Shown here: positions 41,391 through 54,036 of the stretch, in pieces
Layout: every line of letters starts with the position of its first letter
How positions within the stretch are numbered: the first letter of the stretch is position 1
From: Tenodera sinensis
Taxonomy: Eukaryota; Arthropoda; Insecta; Mantodea; Mantidae
DNA: 64,000 bases
Direction: 5' to 3'
Assembly (NCBI GenBank): GCA_030765045.1
Contig: CM060964.1
Span: 277,268,888-277,332,887, forward strand
Notes under the pieces: generated by a model
The model's database searches: none
The model's input: only the letters and a program-made list of their open reading frames with translations
Told to the model about the DNA's origin: nothing
Translations under genes and position numbers: made by a program

Positions 41391-43165
41391 TCCAGGATGC
41401 TCCAAGAAGGTTCGTTACACGATTACAAAAAAAAAAGTCTCAATATTAACCTTAAATTATTAGATAATGCACTCACATGCTTGTCCCAAAACAACTTATA
41501 GAACCTTGGAGTGTCACACATTTAACGCTAGTGTTAATAATATTTCTATAAAATATATCTAGTATCCTAATTCTAAGGAACCGCTTCCGTATCTATTACT
41601 AAAAATATTATTTTAAATTACCGATATACTTAATATCCTGGGACGGGAGTAGGTTCCAGCCATAACCTAAAGCATCTTTTACACCTGAAACATATCCCAA
41701 AGGCGTCTCCTCTATGTAGAGGTTACCCTCATCCCTCGACCGCTGCGTCCTGCAGCCGCAGCCAAGGCCACGGAGGAGTGCAGGTTGGGGAGGCGGAGTT
41801 CAGCACGCCGACTCCCCCGAGTGTAAGGTGACTACTTGACCTTTTAGGAACGCTACATTTCTAACGCCTGAAACATACAAATCAAAGATGCTCAAGTTAC
41901 GTTAGAGAAAACGTGTTTAAATGAAAATTGCATGTGCTGAATAGTTATAAGCCATCATGCTGAGAAAACGCTTTGAAATCAATGCGTCTTAATATTCCTG
42001 AGGCAGAGATGATCGAGCAGAAGCAGAGTACAAGTTTGGGTCCTGACTGTTACACTAAGTAGCCATCATAAGCAACTGTAAGCCGGGTTATCCATTTTGT
42101 GAACAAACTAAACAGAGTAGTTGATAGAATATTCCTAAGTATTGCAAGTTAAGAAACAAAGATTAATTATTATTTACTCTCTTGAATTCGATGGTGGGAT
42201 TTATGCTAACTGTATCACCATATCCAGTAACAGTGCTACGGTACTTGCTTCAATCTCAACTTGTGATACTAGGTCCCTTAATATGAGGGAATGTTTCATA
42301 ACATATCACAATGTACAGCCCGTGCTAACCGTGAAGCAATTTTGTTGTTAAAGCTCTTCCACGTTTAGGCATAAAAATTCAAATTAAATCACCAGATTTA
42401 TAGCATTCGTGATGACAGGTACCGTCGAATAGCCATTTCTGGTTAACTAACGCCGACCTAATTTTGTGTGTGCAGTGTTGAATTTCTGGAAAGTGTCGTG
42501 TTGTGCAAGTTGGATAAGAGGATCATCGGAGAAATATTTAAGTTAAACCTCGGTCGGCACTATTTCTACCATCAGGAAGAAATGATAAGTATCCTGGACA
42601 TGATTTTACTAAATAATTCTATAACGTTCCATATACTTATTTAGTAGAAGTGTGAACTGATCTTAGCACATGTTTTTGTGAAATCCAGATGTTACAAGAT
42701 AGCGACTCTACGGATAAACCTTGTGGGATGAAGATATAATCTGCACAGAATGGGACTTTAAATTTTTCCCCCTGGATGAAAGCTATATTCTTTAGGTTTA
42801 ATATAACAAATATCTCACTATTATCTCACATGATTTACTTATGAAGTTATGATACCTAATCAAGAGTGGCGTAAATAACGGCTCCGTAGACCCCGCGGCG
42901 TGGGGAAGCCCGATCTTTAGGGCCCCCCAGACTACCTTTAATAGTTTTCTCAGAAAGGACATTTTATTTTAATTCAACCATGGAAAGTCGCTAGGAAGAA
43001 GCGCTGGAACAGAAGCAGCTCACTGATGACATACTGACAACAGAAGTGTACCTTGTACTTCCTATGCTTTCTTACTTAAATGTATGAAACAAACTTACCT
43101 CCAAATATGTATGTTCTCAAAAGCATTCACAGTCAAATAGAAATATTGAATATTCATTAAGGTGC
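41391..43165. other. No recognisable gene
   Basis: A 1.8-kb stretch without convincing coding. A GC-richer block at about 41690-41830 and another at 42880-42930 stand out but match nothing else in the window. Confidence 0.5.
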
Positions 43166-44588
43166 GGTACACGCAACCTTTATTACTCACTCCTTTTCGA
43201 CACTAGTTTACCCCTGCTGAAGTTAAAAATATCATCGTTCGCTCCTCAGGTCACAAATCTCCAGGTCATGGTCTTATTGTGCACCCTTAATACTTCATTT
43301 TCCCCGGAATGCGCTAGTCCTACTAACACAGATCTATAACGCTATTCTCCACACTGCTCATATCCCTCACCAATGGAAGCGTGCTACTGTTATCCTTCTT
43401 CCTAAACCTGACAAAGCTAAGAATGATCCCCTAAATTATCGTCCTGCTAGTTTACTCTCCCTACTCTCCAAAATCTTCGAACGTCTCCTTCTGCCTCGCC
43501 TCTTATCTCAACTCGTACAAATTATCACTGATACTCAGTTTGGATTTTGCCCTCTTCACTCCTACTTTCAGCAGCTACATCCCGTCGTTGACACTATTCT
43601 TGATACATATGCACATCTATTTGTGTGCTTAGGATTGTTTTTGGATACGGAGAAAGCTTTTGATAAGGTTTGGCACAATGGTCTGTTACTCAAACTCAAA
43701 CAGCATCTCTCGGACACCTATTTCCGCCTCCTACAGTCCTATTTGCATAATCGCACCTTTTCCGTTAAATATGAGAGCGCCTTCTCCAAGGGCCTTCCTA
43801 TTTTCTCTGGCGTACCGCAAGGAAGCGTACTAGGCCCCTTATTATATCTGGTATATACCTCGGAGTTTCCTAGTCATCCCTAACTCACCATCGCTCACTA
43901 TGCCGATGACGTGGCGGCTCTGAGTATGGGTACTTGTGCTGTGACTGCTAGCCACCTTCAGGACATCTGCAATCAAATTCAGTCTTGGTGTCGACGTTGG
44001 AGAGTGACTGTGAACGCTCATAAGTCTCGAGTTGTGAAGTTCACTTACAAAAAGAACGTGACCCATCATCCCCTTTATCTCAACGGGACGGAGATACCCA
44101 CAGCAACTTCCATAAGATACCTCGGCCTTATCTTGGACAGTCGGCTAACATAGGGTCCTCTTCTTTGTAGTCTAGTGCAGAGGATTCGTTACCATATCCG
44201 CGACGTCTATCACCTTGTGTCCGGTTCCTCGCCCTTACCATTGCGGTACAAGTGTCTGGTTTATACTTCCTTAATTCGACCCATGTGGCACTATAGCTGT
44301 GCCATTTGGGGTTCTGCAGCTTCATCGCAGATCCTAAGGATCCAGCATACACAGAATCGTTTTCTACGCCACATGACCGGCGCTCCGCGGTACGTGCGCA
44401 TCTCTACTCTGCATGCTGATATAGGTCTACCGGAGGTGATGTGTCTCCTCCGCATCTGCTACAGGAAGCTGCATCAGTCATGTCTGCGCCATCGCAATCC
44501 TCTTCTTCACCATGTTTATCTTCCTCCTGAACCTCTACGACGAAGACTGAAGCGTCGCTGGCGTTCAGATTTGCGACTGAACAGTTAG
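43166..44588 (+). pseudogene. Jockey-clade LINE reverse transcriptase, broken
   Basis: The start reads TPAEVKNIIVRSSGHKSPG, the pre-RT linker. The first RT blocks are scattered over frames up to about 43600. Then LGLFLDTEKAFDKVWHNGLL (catalytic Asp), FSGVPQGSVLGPLLYLVYTS and, after one stop, AHYADDVAALSMGT (catalytic pair at about 43895-43910). SIRYLGLILDSRL follows, and another stop at about 44151. The tail KCLVYTSLIRPMWHYSCAIW, ILRIQHTQNRFLRHMTGAPR and a basic end LRRRLKRRWRSDLRLNS stop at 44588. No RNase H is present. It is a 5'-truncated jockey relative; its 3' UTR probably runs to about 44760, where AAGAATAAAAAAG lies. Confidence 0.85.
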
Positions 44589-44761
44589 CTGTGTAAAACA
44601 GAAAGCTGTAACTGTTTTCCTCTATTTGTATGCATTATTATTGGGAGTATCGCTGGATGGTACCCCAATTACAAGTTTTATTATTGCTCTGTGTCTAGTC
44701 TAGCTAAACTATATTGTACTTAATTGTACAAAAGAGTTTACTTAAGAATAAAAAAGTGCGG

Positions 44762-45116
44762 TATTTTATTCAACACGATTGTTATTAAAGCCGAACAATG
44801 TATATAGTATGTACGACTAATACCCGTCTGAAAATGTACTCGATTAACCAATAAATTGGATTGTTTCAGAATTTGGTCGTAAGGTATAAGGATAAATCAA
44901 TATGTGTTGTTGTTCTAACCAGTTATTCGAGGTTGTTGCCTCTGAATAATAGGTATTTGAGGTAGGTACCACTAATAGAAGTTTGCTTCGGTTAATACCA
45001 GAGTTATCCATAAGATTGACAGCTAACAATTTTATTTCACCTATGTGCATTATGCGTTTATTGAGTGTATATTGTTTATTTAGAGAGAATAACTATTAGT
45101 TGTTGTGTTGTTATGA
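44762..45116. other. No recognisable gene
   Basis: Spacer between the jockey-like 3' end and a long TTA microsatellite. Nothing coding is seen. Confidence 0.5.
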
Positions 45117-45457
<341 letters not shown>

Positions 45458-45686
45458 TTAACGCTTACTCTATGTGAGTAAATATGTAATATTGTAATCT
45501 CTCCATTTCTAAGCGTTATTAATAAGTAGGGTCCCAACATTTATTAGCAGGGGCCCCCCAAAATCTTAGCTACGTCACTGCTAATCAATACATATTCTTC
45601 TTCATTGTGTTTAACTGAGGTGATAGGGGTAAATTCTTTTTACATGGATAAGCATATCCTTACGTTTATTGCCTGTTATCTGACTA

Positions 45687-47957
45687 TAATATGTCTCAAC
45701 CTAGTTGAATCCTGTTGTAAACATCTGGGCGGGAAGAGAGACAGAGACAGAGATATTGGGATAGAAAACGGTTAAGCTGTTGATTGGTTTGGCGAAGATA
45801 ATGGGCGTTATCTTTTGTTTGCGTACGTACGAGAAACCCCTCCTTTAAGTACAGTATTGTACGTAAGTAGTTCTCCGATCACTGCTCTGCGCGAGCTAAT
45901 TTCGGAGATAGAAAAGTATGCAAATGTTTCGATTCTTATAAACGTAAATAGCCCCACATTTTATCTTTCTGCTTTACATATCGCATATGTGTTCTGGGCC
46001 CGTGAGTTCGTAAAGGAATATGTACATAATGGTATACTATATACAGATTAGATAGAAGACAGGTGAAATTATATACACCATTAGCTTATTATGTTAAATT
46101 AAGCTGCATTTTACTTAACAATTACTGAAGGACACTGCTATTATACGTATAACATTTTTGCATTCCTTTATCCGACAACTCTCTCGCAACGAGGTCTGTA
46201 TCGAGTTGAATGCTGATTAAGATGTTTTTGTTTATAGTGTGGGGTTGCTTCTGATATTTTACACTGTATTTCCTGTACATCTCGCGGACCTCACAAGGCC
46301 AAGGACACTTATCTATATGCAATATAAAATCAGTAAGCTTTTCACCATGGAGCAGGCTGGTGCTTCAGCCGAAATGAAACACAATCGAGGCAAACCGTTA
46401 AAAAGTGGTGAGAGGCGAATGGTCGCGCATTGTTTCGCAGTACTTAAAGAAAGAAACCCGGAATCGTCCATAAAAACATTGAAAAAGAAACTGGTGATCT
46501 CCTTGGTGTTTCCGCAAGTAGTGTACACAGAATTAGAATAGAACAGCAAGCATCCGGAACGCTAAGAACACCGGGAAAATCGCGTAAATGCAAACAGCGC
46601 GTGGAGAAGTACGACGATTTTACGAAAAGTGCTATACGCAGTAAAGTTCATGAGTATTTTTTCAGGAATGAACCGCCGACTCTAAACAAAATTTTGCATG
46701 CGGTAAATTCTGACACAGACTTGCCGAATTTTTCGCGAAGTACTCTCCACCGTTTGCTGATAGATATTGGATTAACATTTCAAAAGCGAGGGCGGAAATC
46801 AGTAATAGTGGACAGAGAAGACATTGTAATGTGGAGACGTCAATATCTGCGCCAAATCAAAAGTTTTCCTAGTGAGGGTTGAAAAATTTATTTTCTCGAT
46901 GAAACTTGGCTAAATGAGGGGTACACAACATCTGCAGCTTGGTGTGATACAGCTGTGAGAGATAAGAAACAAGCATTTCTCTCTGGTCTCTCCACTGGTC
47001 TAAAAGATCCCACAGGCAAAGGAAGAAGGCTCATTATTGTTCACATTGGAAGTGAAACTGGATTTGTAGACGGTGGTTTATTGACTTTTGAATCCAAAAG
47101 CACAAAGGACTTCCACGAAGAAATGACTGGTGCTGTTTTTCTTCAATGGTTTCAATGAGTCCTTCCGAAGCTTGACCCCAACTCCATTATCGTATTAGAC
47201 AACGCTAGCTACCACAGTGTTAAAGCAGAGCGCATCCCTAATATGTCATGGAGAAAAGGTGACATTATTAAGTGGCTACAGGATCATTCGTGTGAGTTTA
47301 GTGCCGATATGGTTAAACTGGAACTAATTGGCATTGTAAAGCATGTAAAAGCACAATTCGATAAGTATGTTGTGGATGAGGCAGCAAAAAGTGTTGGTCA
47401 CACCGTTCTGAGGTTACCTCCATACCATTGTAAACTCAACCCAATTGAGCTAATCTGGAGTCAGATGAAAGGCTATGTGCGTAGGCACAACACTACTTTT
47501 AAGCTGAATGAGGTTCGCTCCCTGCTTGCCACTGCAATAGAAAATATAACGGCACTTAATTGGTGCAACTGTGTTCAGCATGCAATAAAAGAAGAAGAGA
47601 ATATGTGGAAGCTGGATGGACTCACTGATGAAGTTGTTGAAAGACTTGTAATCACCGACGGTAGTAGTTCAAGCGACTGCGAATATACATCGGGAGATGA
47701 CAACGCATCTCTATCGGGAGTTGAACTTCTGCAGCAATCCGATTAAAGGTAACCATTATGTCACTGCATGATTCTATTAATATTCCAACTCATAGATTTA
47801 ATAAGTTAACGTGTAACCCAACTCTATTTTTTGTCTAGAAGTTAGCGCTACTAGTGTTGCAAAACTTTTGTGCGTGCCTGTACGTCTAACACGCGGCGAG
47901 TTGAGTCAGCTCCGCCTTGTTGTTTACAACAGGATTCAACTAGGCTGAGACACAGTA
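45687..47957 (+). mobile_element. DD82E Tc1/mariner-type transposon, full length (2271 bp)
   Basis: Inverted termini match over 37 bp with three differences; both contain CCTAGTTGAATCCTGTTGTA. TA dinucleotides flank both ends (45685-45686 and 47958-47959), as expected for the IS630-Tc1-mariner superfamily. Between them lie a 660-bp leader, a mutated transposase gene (46347-47746) and a 210-bp 3' end. All parts of an autonomous element are present, so this is a recent but inactivated copy. Confidence 0.85.
46347..47746 (+). pseudogene. DD82E transposase, one frameshift and two TGA stops
   Basis: Starts MEQAGASAEMKHNRGKPLKS, then a helix-turn-helix region (VHRIRIEQQASGTLRTPGKS) after a frameshift near 46488. 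A DNA-binding and linker part, LPNFSRSTLHRLLIDIGLTF, leads into the DDE core: YFLDETWLNEGYTT (first Asp), SIIVLDNASYHSVK (second Asp), LRLPPYHCKLNPIELIWSQM (Glu). Counting along the sequence, 82 residues lie between the second Asp and the Glu. TGA stops interrupt at 46880-46882 and 47156-47158; otherwise the frame is continuous. The acidic Ser-rich tail ends at 47746. The spacing matches the DD82E group of the Tc1/mariner superfamily rather than the common DD34D, DD34E or DD37E groups. Confidence 0.85.
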
Positions 47958-48239
47958 TAATGCGATAATTTACTGGGAAGAGTTTCTCCAATACTTTAAA
48001 GAGACCGTGGAGATTATGAAGCAATTTTGTACTTCCTTTTTTACGTACAGAGGTGAACAGTTTCACGAACTGTCCCGGTTGAAATTACAACGTGCGTCGT
48101 TTGTGGTCAAAAATATATTTATGCTTAACCTATTGCTGTTTTGTGATATTATCTACGGCTAACTGACCAGCCCTTTTTTTATATTTCAACGTCTGTTGGA
48201 CAAATAGCGTATCTAAAGTGCCGTTCAGTTGCACTTCCT

Positions 48240-49335
48240 CAGGCAATGTTGGTTGCTGACCATATATTAAATAGAAAGGGGTTTGCTTTGTCTACTCCTT
48301 GCGACTGGTATTGTATGCACGTGAGGTATAACAGTCTCCCAATCCTGATTTGTAGAGGTATAATGTGAAAGCATATTAATAATTGTTTTATTCACACGCT
48401 CTGCCAAACCATTACACGCTGGCTTGTATGCAGTTGTAAAACTATATGTGACACCCATTAAGTGCAGCAGCTCTCGTATGGCATCACTGATAAACACACA
48501 ACCTCTATATAATAGCAGCATGGCAGACGCTCGATGGCGACAAATTATGTTTTCCAAAAGGAATTTTGCTACATGATCAATTGAGCCTCTAGCAAGTGCA
48601 GCAGCTTCACAGTATCTAGATCCATAGTTGACTGCAACTACGCTCGTTGTTTTTCCTGATTTAGATTTATGAATAGGGCTAACTAAATCTACATCCCATC
48701 CTTCTCCAATTTGCTTGACCTCGATGGGTTGAAGCAAACTTACGGTTTGACAGTTTTGGGGCCCGTTCGAGACTGACAGTTTGGACATGTTTTAACGTAC
48801 TGCTCAATGTCGTTACGCCTACCTATGCAATAATAATGGGAATTGCTTTTGTGAAAATGTTCTAGTAAATCCCATTTGACCTGACAGGGGGTCGGTATGA
48901 CAAGTAGTGAATAGGAAATGACTAGTAGGGGAAGTTGCTCTGTGGTACCTGCATTTTTACGACAGGGTACACATGATTTAAGAAGATAGGTAGAAGCTTG
49001 TCGACGTACTTTAGCAGAGACGAGTTCTGGTTGCTCCAATGCGTCAAAAAGAGGTAGTAACGGAGGGTCAGTTTTTTAGTGTCTGGTTACTTCTACCAGC
49101 GACAGTAAACCATTATTCAGATGCTCTGTTTGTACAGTTTCTTCTTGGATGGGGTCAGCTACAGGAAATCTCGACAATGCGTTAGCATATAAGTGATTTT
49201 TTCCGTGCTTATAATTACTATGGTATTTAAATTCCTGGAGATTTAAGGCCCACCTGGCCAAACGACCAGTAGTAATTTCAACTTCCGCAGATAGCATAGT
49301 GCATGATGATCAGTAACTATTTTTACAGGTACCTA
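48240..49335 (-). pseudogene. Ty3/gypsy pol fragment: RNase H end and integrase
   Basis: On minus, the upstream end reads VKIVTDHHALCYL and TTGRLARWALNLQEFKYHSN then HLYANALSRFPVAD, the last RNase H blocks. Next is a zinc-binding HHCC domain (HKSNSHYYCIGRRNDIEQYV and KTCPNCQ), then the integrase core: GWDVDLVSPIHKSKSGKTTS (first Asp), LLYRGCVFISDAIRELLHLM and NGLAERVNKTIINML (Glu). The second catalytic Asp, normally in SDRG, reads LYRG, so it is lost. Frames 49076-49297, 48740-49039 and 48267-48788 are separated by shifts. Gag, protease and most of RT are absent. Confidence 0.85.
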
Positions 49336-51473
49336 TATCTATGGCCCAAAATGTGTTAGGACGAAAATAATAGGTTACGTGCTCTTTCAAAAATTTGTTG
49401 GATGTAGGAACAAATAAATAGCGCACAAACAGTTTTAATTATAACATATCTGAATTTAAAGACTGAAAATAACAATATTAATGTGTTAATGAAACGAGCA
49501 AAATAATGAATCAACAAACATTAAGCTTCTCTTTTCCCCGAGAATAAATATCTTAACATTTAAACTCTCACCTAACTATTTAACTACTTGAGTAAAGAGT
49601 ACCTACATATAAATAATATTACGTAGTACTACTACCCTGCTTGAGATGGTAATATGGCAGAATTTAAACTGGCAGTATCTAAAGGTTTAAATCTCTACTC
49701 ACATCCCAGCAAGAGAAGATAGGTGCACAGTCGCTCGTCCATCTGTAAGTGGTTCTCCAGCGTGTATCCAGAAGAAGACAAAGACGCCTTCCTGCCGCTG
49801 TCTTTTATACACCTCTTGATAAGCGTTGGCACAGGTGAACGCATCGCCTCGAGGTAAGAGCGTCACCATCCGGTTGGACTTTAGCCATAGGCTTTCCCAG
49901 CCAAGTGTGTTTAATTAAATGATTTTTCTAATTCGATTTATAACTGGGACAGGCCTTTTTTCGGCAGGCTTTGATCATGTGGTATTTTTCCGACCGTTGC
50001 GGCTAGATATTCTTTGGCTCACTGTATTGCCACGGCTGAGACTCTATCTCGTGGGTGTTTCGAAAGAAATACCACACTTATCGTGAAACCTTTATTCCAG
50101 TCCACATTTATGTTCAACTTTCTTCCTCGCAACCATATACCCGGCGCAGCTATATGTTTCCCGGCACTGATATTCTCGTGGACGACGGCAGGATACACGC
50201 ACTCACGCACGTAAGTGCGTGTGTGAGTGTGTAAGTGCCAGCTCGTGATTATATGTGTGAGTGTGTATGTCTGCGTGTGTGAACGTGAACTTGTAAGTGT
50301 GAAGTGCCTATCGCTACTGCTGTTCGCTGGTTTTGTTAATTCAATCTTCCCCTCATATTACCACTTCTTCTTGGCCATGTGGTTGCCCTCATTGGTGGAG
50401 ATCCATGTTATGTCCACGACATTCGACTTTCCACCAATAAGCATGCCCTGTCTTGGCAGGTGCTTTTTGAGGGGTTTATGCTTCACTGCACATAGCGTCA
50501 CTATTAACTTTACAAAAGTTTGTAAAGGAGTTTCATATCCTTTGTTCTCATTGTCTGGCGACCTTGCCCTAATAACTGTTTTTCCCGTGGCCTTCGCAAA
50601 TTTTAGTATATGTAGCCCTTTTAGATAAATAAGGTATATGGTCTAGTCGAATATTTTATTTATTAATTTCCCTCAACAATAAATTCGATTTATCCCGTCA
50701 CAAATGCCCCGCTATGAAGAAACCAAGGACACGCATGTCGGGTAAATGGGTTCTTCAGATCTAGACTACCACTTAAATAATTTTGGTTGCTCTTTCCGGA
50801 TCGTTGGCGAGTCAGTGTTTCTTATAACGTTACGGTGAGATGGGTATATGGTTCGAGTATTGAGTATTCTTTTACATATTACACATATTACCTGTTGGAA
50901 GCTTCACATGTTGAATACATATATACATATACACAACTAGCCCTTTGGATTTGTACACGTTTCACATAAATTACCCTCGGAATGATATGCATTATCTATA
51001 CATTATTTATACATTATCTATACACATTCCAATAACCTCTCGGATATCATCTTACACTGTCACTTCCTTGATGCTGTTATATCGATTCACGTCTTTTGGT
51101 CTTTTCACACGACAATGATTACACATATCCAGTGTTTTATTAAGATTTCAGAAACTAACATCTGTGTGACACAACCCTTAGCATGTCAGTCACAGTTACC
51201 ACGTCACTAGGAATGTTATCAAGTTACTCTTATCACTTACGATACTTCAATACATATTTCCTGACAAAAATAGAATTCGTCATACATCCTATCTGAGCAA
51301 CCTCGCTCTCCAGTGTCACGTGATTGCATCTTATCTTTGTAATCTGATATATATATACAATTTTCTAATTACTAATATTAATGCAAGCTTCTCCCACCCT
51401 ATCAGTGAGCTATTTTTTTAAATCTATTTATTGCATTTCTTTGCTCCACATGTGATATAGTTACTACTACTTT
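49336..51473. other. No recognisable gene; possible promoter/LTR stretch
   Basis: About 2.1 kb without domain-bearing frames. On minus, GTATAAAAGACAGCGGCAGG (complement of 49795-49814) looks like a TATA box with a start region downstream, which could belong to a gypsy LTR, but no paired copy was found. GT-rich sequence lies at 50210-50300. Confidence 0.35.
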
Positions 51474-51662
51474 CTACTCTCTGAAGGGTCTTAATAGCGA
51501 TAGATGATACCTGCCCAAGTTCTTTTGACTTTTTATTTCTTTTATTTCAAATGCAAGGGCCCCGAATTGACTCACGATCTCACACGGGTTGGAAATGTTC
51601 GCATGTATTTTATTCAGTGCGGAAGATATAGGTGTCGTCTTACCAGCACTTTTTCTTTTCAT
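51474..51662 (-). pseudogene. Gypsy integrase C-terminal end
   Basis: SSALNKIHANISNPCEIVSQ and FGALAFEIKEIKSQKNLGRY followed by HLSLLRPFRE form the beta-barrel C-terminal domain of gypsy integrases, which usually closes with a Leu-Arg-Pro-Tyr/Phe-Arg motif. It ends with TGA at 51474-51476. Confidence 0.75.
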
Positions 51663-52658
51663 TTACGGCATGCACATTTCTGGCTACTCGGCATATGCTT
51701 CCCAATAAACTGGTTTCCGGGTCAAAAGCCTCATATTCCGACTGTCCGCTAATTGCCTGCCTATTACTGTCTGTCCATTCGCCTCGAACTTGTATTTCCT
51801 TCGCTTGTATATTGTATTGTTTAAACACCTGTTCCTCGTCGTTTAAGTTTACCTGGTTGCTGGATGGGTTTTCGCGACAAGTTTCACTTTCTATGTCATC
51901 TGCATTTCTATTCTCATCACTCTTATCATGAACAACATTATTATTATCCTTATCATCATCACCATTTACCCAACTCTCCTTATTTTCCTTTCCGTATTCA
52001 TTATACCTATTGGAATTGTTTTTATTCACGGATATTCTCTCCACAAAGAATTCCGCATTTTGTAGCTCTTCTCCATTTCCGAAACTCTCTTTACTTTCTT
52101 CAGCCGCTCGGACGAAGGGGACTGACATGCATATTTCCGGTGTGGTGATCTTCACCCTCTGATATTCAAAGTCAATGGTTGCCCACATGGCCGTTAGGAA
52201 ATCTGACCCGATGATTAGTTCCGCCGACAATCTAGGTACAACTAGCACTATAATGTCTATTTCCATTCCTTGAATTTTGGTGTTTATCAATACTTGCTGA
52301 CTTATCCTTGCTTTGCTTCTTCCAATAGTCAATACACAATATGCATTAGATACGGGTAAGGTCTGCAGTTTTAGTCCACGCGATTTTAAATTGTTGAAAT
52401 TTCTAGACTATATACTGTCACATTCGACCCGGTATCCACTATTGCGTAGCAATTCATTCCTCCTATCGTAACTGCGATCCTAAGCGCTTCCACGATGTCA
52501 CACAGATTTTTTGCAACCTTGGGATACTCTATGCTGTCCTTATTAATACTTGGTTGACTTATTTCGTTCTCCTTTTCGTTTCCTTTTAGTCCGTCATCGT
52601 TCGGGGCACATAGCGGAGAATTTATGTCCCCGTTTATTAGTTTAAAGACCCCGTTCAT
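51640..52658 (-). pseudogene. Gypsy protease region
   Basis: Frame 52386-52658 reaches AVTIGGMNCYAIVDTGSNVT, the retropepsin active site DTG followed by Ser-Asn. In the next frame (51640-52332) ELIIGSDFLTAMWATIDFEY is the conserved ILG/IIGxDFL motif that closes the protease. A frameshift lies near 52350-52385. An Asn/Asp-rich acidic linker follows. Confidence 0.8.
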
Positions 52659-52731
52659 TTTCTTGATTAGATTTTGCTGGTGCCCATAACCTCACGTCCT
52701 GAGATGGACCTGTGCGGTGCCACTGTTCCCT

Positions 52732-53874
52732 TTATATCGAGGTCAACAGCCTTTCCCTTTCATACTGCCTGTCCGGTTGGTATACGTTGCCTGCGTCTGG
52801 ATGCGCGTCTTTCCGTGTGTTCTGCCATCTTGTCGGTCGTCTAGCGTTATTTCGGTTCCACTGATACCGCGTGAAATGCAATCTCCAGCCATTGTTTCCT
52901 GAATCGCATGTTCGATTTACTGGAGCATTGCGCTTCGGACCGTCGTTGCATCGATTTCTTCCGCCGTACGGAATTCGGGGTCTTTCATCATGACGCTGAT
53001 CGTCTGTATTGTAGGGCTCGTGTCGCCTGTTTTGGTAACTGTGGGCCGGTCGTGCCCCACTCCCACTGAGATGTCTCTGATTGTTCGGTTCGCATTCTGC
53101 TCTTTCACCTTGGAATGCCGTTAATAATTCAATTGCATCATTGAGGTGGCGGAGTTTTGCAACAATTAAATGGTTTCTGATATGTTCTGGGAAGTGAGAA
53201 GCCATGAGAGTTATAAATTCCTCCTCTCTGATTGGGGGTTCTAATAACTTGGCCTCTTGCGCGAGTTTAAGGAAGTAGTCTACCATATTCTCCCTACTAC
53301 GACTGTCATACCTGCCATTGTTCACCCTTATCCTTATACTGCATTGTTTTTGGGTGCTCCAGTACCTGGCGAGGAATGCCATTTTAAACTGCTCGTAGGA
53401 GACCTGGTCGCCCAGTGTGAGCCTAAACCAATTCAGGCACCTCTCCACTAAACCTTTCTTTATTACCATTAATTTGAATTGATCGGGGACAGATTTTGAT
53501 TCCAAAAATAATTCTAAGTCAAGGCTATATTGTTGGGCATTGCCATTGACGCCGTCAAAAAATGGGATGGGTATCTCATTTAGGAACTGAAACTGTATGC
53601 TTTGCATGTAATTTGCATTTTCATGTGGAATATTTGCATCACTCTCACGTGTTACTGTTAGCGGTGTCCCTCTTGCATTGCTATTGTTTGTATTGGATCC
53701 TGCACGTGAGATGACCGCGTGTACGCTGTTATTAGCGGATTCGTCAGTTGTAGAGGCTCGTTGTATTTGCGTTCCTATATCAGCCATTTCACGCACAGTT
53801 TCGGCTATTCTGTCACCATGGGAGCCCTGGGCTTCGGTTAATTGCCTCAGCGTTTCTGCTACATGTTGAATCAT
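52732..53874 (-). CDS. Gypsy gag, 380 codons, open
   Basis: Starts MIQHVAETLRQLTEAQGSHG with a short coiled coil. A capsid domain follows: IPIPFFDGVNGNAQQYSLDL, LELFLESKSVPDQFKLMVIK, FRLTLGDQVSYEQFKMAFLA and LLEPPIREEEFITLMASHFP. The C-terminal 130 residues are Arg-, Asn- and Tyr-rich without a CCHC knuckle. Gag packages the element RNA. The frame is uninterrupted, although the element is deleted for RT. The ATG lies in the left arm of an inverted repeat (53860-54036). Confidence 0.8.
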   Translation of the reverse strand: MIQHVAETLRQLTEAQGSHGDRIAETVREMADIGTQIQRASTTDESANNSVHAVISRAGSNTNNSNARGTPLTVTRESDANIPHENANYMQSIQFQFLNEIPIPFFDGVNGNAQQYSLDLELFLESKSVPDQFKLMVIKKGLVERCLNWFRLTLGDQVSYEQFKMAFLARYWSTQKQCSIRIRVNNGRYDSRSRENMVDYFLKLAQEAKLLEPPIREEEFITLMASHFPEHIRNHLIVAKLRHLNDAIELLTAFQGERAECEPNNQRHLSGSGARPAHSYQNRRHEPYNTDDQRHDERPRIPYGGRNRCNDGPKRNAPVNRTCDSGNNGWRLHFTRYQWNRNNARRPTRWQNTRKDAHPDAGNVYQPDRQYERERLLTSI

Positions 53875-54036
53875 TATGCATGCGGAATGAGAATTCGCTG
53901 GGTACTGACACTAGACTTCACAAACAGCTCGGAAAATATTTTTGGTCCTGGCGCATGCGCATGCGCAAAGTTTTGAAGTCCTGGTGCATATTGATGGCAA
54001 TGGAAGATTCGAACTAATATTTTTGAAAGTATTTTT
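53860..54036. repeat. Inverted repeat, left arm (gypsy leader)
   Basis: Contains the gag ATG and leader of the gypsy element. It matches 54925-55090 in reverse complement, sharing GAGAATTCGCTGGGTACTGA, AGTCCTGGTGCAT and AATATTTTTGAAAGTATTTT. The left arm carries an extra stretch with GCGCATGCGCATGCGC. Confidence 0.85.

Larger units (their letters stand above)
51474..53874 (-). mobile_element. Internally deleted Ty3/gypsy element (gag, protease, integrase end)
   Basis: The minus strand holds gag (53874-52732), protease (about 52658-51640) and the last 60 residues of integrase (51662-51474), with RT, RNase H and the integrase core missing. The deletion joins protease-downstream sequence to the integrase end near 51650. 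No env-like frame follows. It is probably the same family or a close relative of the pol fragment at 48240-49335. Confidence 0.75.

Noticed and set aside
51474..53874. Endogenous-retrovirus-like (env-bearing) gypsy
   Set aside because: No envelope-like frame, signal peptide or membrane segment follows the integrase end.
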